Source: Limibacillus sp.
Lineage (GTDB): Bacteria; Pseudomonadota; Alphaproteobacteria; Kiloniellales; CECT-8803
DNA: 64,000 nucleotides
Assembly: GCA_037379885.1 (NCBI GenBank)
Contig: JARRJC010000003.1
Location: 62,001-126,000 of the forward strand
Reading direction: 5' to 3'
In this document: positions 58,899 to 64,000 of the stretch, one piece after another
How the letters are laid out: each line of letters begins with the position of its first letter
Position numbering within the stretch: position 1 is the first letter of the stretch
Made by a program: the position numbers and the translations under genes
Notes under the pieces: generated by a model
Told to the model about the DNA's origin: nothing
Database searches by the model: none
Seen by the model: the letters and a program-made list of their open reading frames with translations, nothing else

Positions 58899-59495
58899 AT
58901 GCTACGGCGCTTTGCCGCATTTTTTCTCACAGCAATCATTTTGGCGGGATGTAGTTCCATGAAGCCTGAAGACTTCGCAGGACGCGAACCCAAGCTGGTG
59001 CTGGAGGAGTACTTCCTCGGCAAGACCAAGGCCTGGGGCATATTCGAAGACCGCTTCGGCACGCTGCGCCGCAGCTTTACCGTGGATATCACCGGGACCT
59101 GGGACGAGGAGCAGCAGTTGCTGACGCTGGAGGAGGATTTCCTCTACGACGACGGCGAGGTCGACCGCCGGGTCTGGCGCGTCACCAAGAAGGACGAGCA
59201 CAACTACAACGGCCGCGCCGACGATGTCGTCGGTGTCGCCGAGGGCAAGATCTACGGCCCCGCCCTCAATTGGAAGTACGACATCGACCTCAAGATGAAG
59301 GACAGCAGCCTCAGGGTCACCTTCAACGACTGGATGTTCCTCCAGGATGAGGAGACCATGATCAACCGCGCCAAGGTGACCAAGTTCGGCATCCTTCTGG
59401 GCGAGGTGACCATTTTCTTCCGCAAGCAGGAGGTCGAAGAGACTGCGATGAACGCCGCGGAAAAGCTGGTGAAGCAGGCGAGCGCGGCGGAGTAA
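58899..59495 (+). CDS. DUF3833 family lipoprotein
   Basis: A 198-residue outer- or inner-membrane lipoprotein. The signal FAAFFLTAIILAGCSSM has lipobox LAGC with the Cys at about residue 19. The mature part fits DUF3833: LVLEEYFLGKTKAWGIFEDR, TWDEEQQLLTLEEDFLYDDG (core LTLEEDFLYDDG), AEGKIYGPALNWKYDIDLKM (core GPALNWKYDIDL) and NDWMFLQDEETMINRAKVTK (core DWMFLQDEETMINR). Function is unknown. It is the last gene of the RpoE-type plus operon and meets the facing operon after 6 bases. Confidence 0.88.
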   Translation: MLRRFAAFFLTAIILAGCSSMKPEDFAGREPKLVLEEYFLGKTKAWGIFEDRFGTLRRSFTVDITGTWDEEQQLLTLEEDFLYDDGEVDRRVWRVTKKDEHNYNGRADDVVGVAEGKIYGPALNWKYDIDLKMKDSSLRVTFNDWMFLQDEETMINRAKVTKFGILLGEVTIFFRKQEVEETAMNAAEKLVKQASAAE

Positions 59496-59501
59496 AGCCC
59501 G

Positions 59502-59939
59502 CTAGTCCACGGAGAGCCGCTTCTTGATCGCGCGGAGCAACCCGCCCAGGAGCGGCACGCCCTCATAGACCGTGCCGGCGGCGTCCCAGTGGTCGCGGTG
59601 GCGCGTCACCCGGCCCTGCTCATCGAACTCGATCTCGCTGACCCCGTCGAAGACCAGAGGGTTCCCCGACTTGGTGCGGCCCTCGAAGCGCCAGCCGAGG
59701 AAGCTGACGGGTGCGCCCGGCGCTGAAGCTTTCACCGTGAAGGCAATCTGCGGCACATCTTCATACATCTTCTCCAGAACCCGCCGGTAGCGCGCCACTC
59801 CTTCGACCTTGTTGAAGGGGTCCTGAAACAGGATCGCGGGCGCGCAGACCTCCTCCAGAAGGCCGAGACGCTCGGGGCTCAGCGCTTCCAGGAAATCCGC
59901 GTAGCGCTTCAGCGCCTTTTCGCGCTCTTCCGGACTCAT
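59502..59939 (-). CDS. SnoaL/NTF2-like protein
   Basis: A 145-residue alpha+beta barrel protein of the nuclear transport factor 2 (SnoaL-like) superfamily. Visible parts are KRYADFLEALSPERLGLLEE, CAPAILFQDPFNKVEGV, and FEGRTKSGNPLVFDGVSEIE (core GVSEIEFDEQGRVTRHRDHW). The latter is the usual late strand with Asp-Trp. It may be an enzyme or bind a small lipid or ketone. Its ATG overlaps the SDR stop (ATGA). It is the last gene of the photolyase operon. Confidence 0.85.
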   Translation of the reverse strand: MSPEEREKALKRYADFLEALSPERLGLLEEVCAPAILFQDPFNKVEGVARYRRVLEKMYEDVPQIAFTVKASAPGAPVSFLGWRFEGRTKSGNPLVFDGVSEIEFDEQGRVTRHRDHWDAAGTVYEGVPLLGGLLRAIKKRLSVD

Positions 59940-60727
59940 GGCTGCTCCTTGGGTTGGGCCTTGGCCGTCAAGCGCAGGGAAAGGCCATAGGGCAAGGCCC
60001 GCAGGAGCTTCATCAGCCAGACGAAGACGCGCGGGAAATAGATCTCGAAGCGGCGGCTCTTCAGGCCCCTGGCGAAGGCGCGCGCCGCATCCTCGGGCTC
60101 CATGAGGAAAGGCATCTCGAAGTCGTTCTTGTCGGTGAGCGGCGTGCGCACGAAGCCGGGATTGACCACTTGCAGCAGGATGCCCTCGCTTTCCAGTTCC
60201 GGGCGCAGGGATTCGCACATGTTGATGACGCCCGCCTTGGAAAGACCGTAGGCCGCCGCCGTGGGCAGCCCCATGTATCCCGCGACCGAGGCGACCACGG
60301 CGATCTGTCCGCGGCCCGACGCGCGCATCAGTGGGATCAGCGCGTTCAGGCAGTTGACCGCGCCGCCGATGTTGAGCGCGATCAGCTTGTCGAACACCTC
60401 CGGGTCGAAATCCTTGGCGGCCATGGGATGATGGCTTCCGGCGTTCAGAACCGCGAGCGCGATGCGGCGCTCGGCGGCGGCCTCCTCAAGCTTCGTCTTC
60501 ACAGCCTCGCGGTCCGTGACGTCAAGGGCCAGGGGCTCGATGCTCCCGGGCAGCGCCGAGGCTTCCTTGGAGAGGCTTTGCAGGTCCTCGAGCGTCCGCG
60601 CCGTGGCGAGGACGCGCCAGCCTTCCGAAGCCAGCTGCAAGGCGAGCGCGCGGCCCAGCCCCTTGCCGGCCCCGGTGATCCAGGCCCAGCCGTCTTCAGG
60701 TTTCGCGATATCGGCTCTACGCGTCAT
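59936..60727 (-). CDS. Short-chain dehydrogenase/reductase
   Basis: A classical SDR of 263 residues. The cofactor motif is WITGAGKGLGRALALQL, with LNAGSHHPMA, the catalytic Ser in VVASVAGYMG and the Tyr-Lys pair in AAYGLSKAGV. NPGFVRTPLTDKNDF follows. The C-terminal 40 residues are hydrophobic (VFVWLMKLLRALPYGLSL), suggesting membrane contact. Such SDRs occur with cfa/DUF1365 clusters in other proteobacteria. AAGGAG lies 5 bases before the ATG, inside the gap after the photolyase gene. Confidence 0.9.
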   Translation of the reverse strand: MTRRADIAKPEDGWAWITGAGKGLGRALALQLASEGWRVLATARTLEDLQSLSKEASALPGSIEPLALDVTDREAVKTKLEEAAAERRIALAVLNAGSHHPMAAKDFDPEVFDKLIALNIGGAVNCLNALIPLMRASGRGQIAVVASVAGYMGLPTAAAYGLSKAGVINMCESLRPELESEGILLQVVNPGFVRTPLTDKNDFEMPFLMEPEDAARAFARGLKSRRFEIYFPRVFVWLMKLLRALPYGLSLRLTAKAQPKEQP

Positions 60728-60736
60728 GATCACTCC

Positions 60737-62272
60737 TTATAGCGCATCCAGATCGTCGAGCAGAACGTCCGCCCGGCGGCGCAGGGCCGCCTGCTTTTCC
60801 GGCTTCATCCTGTCCCAGGTCCTGAGCGGCATCGCCATGCGCGGATTGTCCGAGAAGCGCCCTGCGTTGCGCGCGATGAAATCCCAGTAGAGGGCGTTGA
60901 AGGGACAGGCGCCCTCCTCCGTCGATTGGGTAACCTTGTAGCGGCAGTCCTTGCAGTAGTCGGACATGCGCGCGATGTACTTTCCGCTGGCGGCATAGGG
61001 CTTGGAGGCGAAACGCCCACCGTCCGCATAGAGCGCCATTCCGGTGACGTTGGGCAACTCGACCCACTCATAGGCGTCGGCGTAGACCACCAGGAACCAC
61101 TCATTGACCTCCTTCGGGTTTATCCCGGCCAGAAGGGCGAAGTTGCCGAGCACCATCAGCCGCTGGATGTGATGGGCGTAGGCGTGCTCGCGGGTCTGCC
61201 GGACGGACTCCGAGAGGCAGCGCATCCCGGTCTCTCCGCTCCAGTAGAACCACGGCAGCTTGCGCTGCGCTCGCAGGTGATTGCGCCCTGCGTAGTCCGG
61301 CATCTCGAGCCAATAGACGCCGCGAATGAACTCCCGCCAGCCGATGATCTGACGGATGAAGCCCTCAACGGCGTTCAGCGGCGCCCTGCCCTCATGGTAG
61401 CGGGCCTCGGCCCGGCGGCAGACCGCCAGCGGATCGAGCAGACCGGCGTTGATATAGGCCGAAAGTAGACTGTGATAGAGGAAGGGCGCGCCGCTCTTCA
61501 TCGCGTCCTGATAGTCGCCGAAGGATGGCAGGCTCCGCTCCAGAAAGTCCTCCAGCGCCCGCTCCGCCCCGGCGCGCGTCACCGCGTAGCCGAAGGCCTC
61601 CAGGCCGCCGAAGTTCCCGGAAAAACGATCCTCCACCAGGGCCAGCACCTCACGGGTGATGCCATCGGGCTCGAAGCGGCAGCGCTCCGGCGGCGACAGC
61701 TCGTCAGGAAGCGCCTTCCGGTTTTCGGCGTCGTAGTTCCACTGGCCGCCCAGCGGCTCCTTTCCCTCCATCAGAAGCCCGGTCTTGCGGCGCATCTCGC
61801 GATAGAAGAACTCCATGCGCAGGGTCTTGCGCCCCTCGGCCCAGGCGGCGAAGGCCTCGCGCGAGCAGAGAAAGCGGTCGTCTTCGCGAATCTCCACTGG
61901 CAGGTCCAGTTCCTCGCTCCAGCCTTTCATCTCCTCCAACAGACGCCATTCGCCGGGCTCCGTGACCGCAAGGCCGCCGAGGCCCTCGGCCTCCAGCGCC
62001 CGCTTCACCTCGCCCAGAAGGCTCTGGCTGTTCTCCGGGTCGTCGAGACGGCTGTAGCGGACACGCAGGCCCTCATTCTCCAGTTCTCGCGCGAAGTGGC
62101 GCATGGCTGAGAAGAGGAAGGCGATCTTCTGCTTGTGATGGGGGACGTAGCCGGCCTCGCTCATGACCTCGGCCAAAAGCACGACATCGCGGTCCCGGTC
62201 GAGATCGGCGAGGCAGGAGAGGTCGCTGGTCAACTGGTCGCCCAGCACCAGCCGCAGGCGGCCTTCAGTCAT
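60737..62272 (-). CDS. Iron-sulfur bacterial photolyase/cryptochrome (FeS-BCP class)
   Basis: A 511-residue flavoprotein of the class that includes Agrobacterium PhrB and Rhodobacter CryB. The N-terminal domain starts LRLVLGDQLTSDLSC and has HHKQKIAFLFSAMRHFA. The C-terminal FAD domain has GWREFIRGVYWLEMP, HHIQRLMVLGNFALL and NEWFLVVYADAYEWVELPN (core). The four cluster cysteines are Cys352, Cys440, Cys443 and Cys456, with the same spacing as in PhrB. It should repair UV photoproducts, probably the 6-4 type, or act as a light sensor. It is in an operon with an RpoE-type promoter. Confidence 0.94.
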   Translation of the reverse strand: MTEGRLRLVLGDQLTSDLSCLADLDRDRDVVLLAEVMSEAGYVPHHKQKIAFLFSAMRHFARELENEGLRVRYSRLDDPENSQSLLGEVKRALEAEGLGGLAVTEPGEWRLLEEMKGWSEELDLPVEIREDDRFLCSREAFAAWAEGRKTLRMEFFYREMRRKTGLLMEGKEPLGGQWNYDAENRKALPDELSPPERCRFEPDGITREVLALVEDRFSGNFGGLEAFGYAVTRAGAERALEDFLERSLPSFGDYQDAMKSGAPFLYHSLLSAYINAGLLDPLAVCRRAEARYHEGRAPLNAVEGFIRQIIGWREFIRGVYWLEMPDYAGRNHLRAQRKLPWFYWSGETGMRCLSESVRQTREHAYAHHIQRLMVLGNFALLAGINPKEVNEWFLVVYADAYEWVELPNVTGMALYADGGRFASKPYAASGKYIARMSDYCKDCRYKVTQSTEEGACPFNALYWDFIARNAGRFSDNPRMAMPLRTWDRMKPEKQAALRRRADVLLDDLDAL

Positions 62273-62286
62273 GGCGGTGCGGCGCG

Positions 62287-62982
62287 TCAGTTGGCGGAGG
62301 TGTCCAGTGAAGCCTCGCGCTGCAGCGGAGTCTCCAGATTGTAGACCACCTCGGCGCCGCGTGCCTCAAAGGCGATCTTGGACCAGGTCTCTCCCGGCCC
62401 GTACCAGAGATCAAGCTTCAGATCGCCGGAGACCCGGAAGCGCTCAGCCTGGATCGGACCGTTGCTGCCCCGGATCGACTCCTTGCCCCGGCTCTCGATC
62501 TTCACCTCCATCAACCTGCCCTTCTGGGTATCCAGAAGCTGGGTTTGCTCCACCGTCTTCGGGTTCCAATAGCTGGTCGGAATTATTCCGGCGGGCGCCA
62601 CGATCCGGCCCGCGTCGCCCTGCACGACAAATCCTTCATCCGTCGCCCTGCCGGTCAGCTTGTATTCATCGCCATTGTCGTTGGTCGTGGTCTCGATGGA
62701 GACCAACTTTCCGTCGCGCCAGACCTCGTGATTGCGGTGGCTGTAGCGGAACACCGTCATGAAGGCGAGCTTCACGGCCAGCTCGATTTCGACCGTCACA
62801 TGCAGGTCCTCTCCCTCCTGACGGAAGGAGACCTCGTGACGGCCGATATCGCTGTCGCTGCGCATTACCTGGAACGCGAGAGACCCGGTCGAGGGGATGG
62901 CCGCCCACAGCGGGGCGGCGGCGACCAGGGCGCAGAGCGTCAGGGCGGCGGCAAGCGTTTTCATGCCTTTAGACTTCATCAT
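62287..62982 (-). CDS. Exported DUF6134-like protein
   Basis: A 231-residue secreted protein. A signal peptide (KTLAAALTLCALVAAAPLWA) precedes a beta-rich domain with SLAFQVMRSDSDIGRHEVSF, TVEIELAVKLAFMTVFRYSH (core), EVWRDGKLVSIETTTNDNG and DLWYGPGETWSKIAFEARGA (core WYGPGETWSKIAFEARG). This fits DUF6134, and DUF3108 is the other candidate; both lack a known role. The start could be 62982, 62979 or 62964; the first has GAGAGG upstream. It is the first gene of the photolyase operon and lies only about 20 bases from the RpoE-type -10 element. Confidence 0.75.
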   Translation of the reverse strand: MMKSKGMKTLAAALTLCALVAAAPLWAAIPSTGSLAFQVMRSDSDIGRHEVSFRQEGEDLHVTVEIELAVKLAFMTVFRYSHRNHEVWRDGKLVSIETTTNDNGDEYKLTGRATDEGFVVQGDAGRIVAPAGIIPTSYWNPKTVEQTQLLDTQKGRLMEVKIESRGKESIRGSNGPIQAERFRVSGDLKLDLWYGPGETWSKIAFEARGAEVVYNLETPLQREASLDTSAN

Positions 62983-62983
62983 C

Positions 62984-63020
62984 AAAAAAACCTCTCCGAC
63001 ATTGCTACGTAGGAGAGGTT
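62984..63020 (-). terminator. Rho-independent terminator of the bactofilin genes
   Basis: AACCTCTCC and GGAGAGGTT form a perfect 9-bp stem around a 14-base loop, and the minus strand continues with seven T. It lies 52 bases after the bactofilin stop. The loop contains the -10 element of the promoter listed at 63002-63031. Confidence 0.85.
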
Positions 63021-63031
63021 CCTTTGGATCA
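63002..63031 (-). promoter_or_regulatory. RpoE-type promoter of the DUF6134-photolyase-SDR-SnoaL operon
   Basis: The minus strand reads TGATCC, exactly 18 bases, then TAGCAA. The start of transcription would be near 62995, leaving a leader of only 12-30 bases. The -10 lies in the loop of the upstream terminator. Confidence 0.78.
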
Positions 63032-63071
63032 CAAGGTTTTGGAATTTCGCCGGTTTTTCACTGGCCGGGGG

Positions 63072-63485
63072 TCATCCGCGCCGCTTGCAGTGGCCGTTGA
63101 TGTAGGCGCCCCCTTCCATGGAAAGGCTGTCATGCACCACATCGCCTTCCATGCGCGCACTGGATGTGAAGTTGACCGAGCCGGCATCGACCTGACCCTT
63201 CACCGAGCCTTGGACCTCGACACGGTCGGCCTTGATGCCGCCGACCAGCTTGGCCGAGCGCCCGACGGTGACGCTGGCGGCGTTCACGTCGCCTTCCACC
63301 TCACCTTCGATTTGAAGATCGCCTTTGCTGATCAGGTTGCCGACGACCTTGAGGTCGCCGCCGATCACGGAACGCCCGCCGGAGGCGGGTCGGCTTTGCA
63401 TTTCGCGGGGCGCGGTGGGGCTGCTCTGCGGGGATGCGGCCTCAGGGCTGGTGCCGGAATCTTCCGGTTTCGTCGGTTTGAACAT
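63072..63485 (-). CDS. Bactofilin
   Basis: A polymer-forming cytoskeletal protein of 137 residues. A disordered N-terminal region (Ser/Pro-rich, residues 1-38) precedes a right-handed beta-helix made of short repeats: SVIGGDLKVVGNLISKGDLQ, EGEVEGDVNAASVTVG (core), and later VQGSVKGQVDAGSV and MEGDVVHDSLSMEGGAYING (core). The ATG at 63485 has AGGAG 9 bases before it; a TTG two codons earlier is less likely. Bactofilins position wall or stalk enzymes. A second bactofilin-like gene ends 48 bases upstream. Confidence 0.92.
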   Translation of the reverse strand: MFKPTKPEDSGTSPEAASPQSSPTAPREMQSRPASGGRSVIGGDLKVVGNLISKGDLQIEGEVEGDVNAASVTVGRSAKLVGGIKADRVEVQGSVKGQVDAGSVNFTSSARMEGDVVHDSLSMEGGAYINGHCKRRG

Positions 63486-63533
63486 TTCCAATCGCTCCTC
63501 TCCTAAGCTTCGATGACATCAATCGGTATGGGA

Positions 63534-63986
63534 TCAACCCTGCCCGCCAGGTGTTTTCTTGTTGGGTCGCCAGGGCCTCAGGCCGCGTACCTGAGCGCCG
63601 GACTCGACGACCATTTCGTGATGGTGGAGCGTTCCGTCGACCTCCGCGCTGGACTCGACAAGCACAATGTCGGCATCGCTGCGGCCCACGAAGGTCCCGG
63701 CAATGCGAAAACGCGTGGCGTCCACCTCGCCCTCCAGGTAGGCGCCGGGCGCGAGGTACAGGTCCTCCACCCTGACATTGCCGAAGACCTGCCCGTGGAT
63801 CGCCAGGCTGCCCCGGCCCAGAAGGTCGCCCTCGATCACCAGGGTCTCGTGCACGACGGAATGAGTTGGCGGGGACGATGACCCTGCCCGCTCCCTCGCG
63901 CGCCACCATTTTTCCTTGGATTCGACCAACGCTTCCCCTGAGACCTTCGCGCCCGGCAAATGGAACTTGAAATTCTGCGGACGCAT
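63534..63986 (-). CDS. Bactofilin-like protein, possibly extending past the window
   Basis: A 150-residue second bactofilin-like protein. The beta-helix part has VIEGDLLGRGSLAIHGQVFGNV (core), VEDLYLAPGAYLEGEVDA, RIAGTFVGRSDADIVLVES (core) and VDGTLHHHEMVVESGAQVRG (core). The N-terminal 40 residues are basic and unlike bactofilin. The ATG at 63986 has no clear ribosome site and the frame stays open to the window end, so the true start may lie upstream. It is probably in one transcript with the bactofilin downstream. Confidence 0.8.
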   Translation of the reverse strand: MRPQNFKFHLPGAKVSGEALVESKEKWWRARERAGSSSPPTHSVVHETLVIEGDLLGRGSLAIHGQVFGNVRVEDLYLAPGAYLEGEVDATRFRIAGTFVGRSDADIVLVESSAEVDGTLHHHEMVVESGAQVRGLRPWRPNKKTPGGQG

Positions 63987-64000
63987 TGTGGCAAAGGCGG

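Overview
The window is chromosomal DNA of a GC-rich alphaproteobacterium, most like the Rhodospirillales (Rhodovibrionaceae or Kiloniellaceae type). The evidence is the split nuoC/nuoD order, the clpP-clpX-lon-hupB block, a glnB-glnA operon, ParE-type topoisomerase IV, a SUF operon led by an Rrf2 regulator, and an ECF sigma/ChrR pair of the RpoE type. The placement rests on protein and synteny memory only. There are no rRNA genes, insertion sequences, prophage genes or CRISPR arrays. Four tRNA genes are present: Asp-GTC, Val-TAC, Leu-TAG and His-GTG.

Layout. Positions 1-6106 (minus) hold respiratory complex I genes nuoG (cut by the window edge) to nuoA. Positions 6.4-10.6 kb hold tRNA-Asp, a six-helix K+ channel with a zinc ribbon, VanZ-like and DUF2238 membrane proteins, a flavin monooxygenase, a periplasmic DsrE-like protein and tRNA-Val. 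Positions 10.7-17.4 kb (minus) are the protein quality-control block: trigger factor, clpP, clpX, lon and HU. Positions 17.6-21.8 kb (minus) hold tRNA-Leu, a small unknown protein, NAD(P)HX repair, an HpcH/HpaI aldolase and a Sel1/SPOR protein. Positions 22.1-25.4 kb (plus) are an unusual signalling operon: OmpR-type regulator, YfiR-like periplasmic protein, and a histidine kinase with a YfiN-like CHASE8-HAMP front end. Positions 25.5-31.1 kb hold tRNA-His, an aminotransferase, a perfect sigma-54 promoter with glnB-glnA, and an O-acyltransferase. Positions 31.1-37.2 kb hold parE, a DEAD-box helicase and several small or accessory genes. Positions 37.3-41.6 kb are nucleoside salvage: cdd-deoC-deoA-MFS facing upp. 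Positions 41.7-43.2 kb encode a cysteine-rich P460-type cytochrome and a class I cytochrome c. Positions 43.5-50.9 kb are the SUF iron-sulfur operon plus a ferredoxin-reductase-like flavoprotein. An orphan prepilin peptidase follows.

Positions 51.6-63.0 kb form one stress island that resembles the singlet-oxygen response of Rhodobacter. It contains rpoH2, chrR and rpoE. A five-gene plus-strand operon encodes an FAD protein, DUF1365, a cyclopropane-type fatty acid methyltransferase, a GPH transporter and a DUF3833 lipoprotein. A facing minus-strand operon encodes a DUF6134-like protein, an iron-sulfur photolyase, an SDR and a SnoaL-like protein. Four promoters of the form TGATCC-N18-TANNNN sit in front of rpoH2, rpoE and both operons. 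The anti-sigma gene chrR is broken: its zinc-binding N-terminus and its cupin C-terminus lie in different frames. Two bactofilin genes end the window. Their terminator hairpin overlaps the promoter of the photolyase operon.
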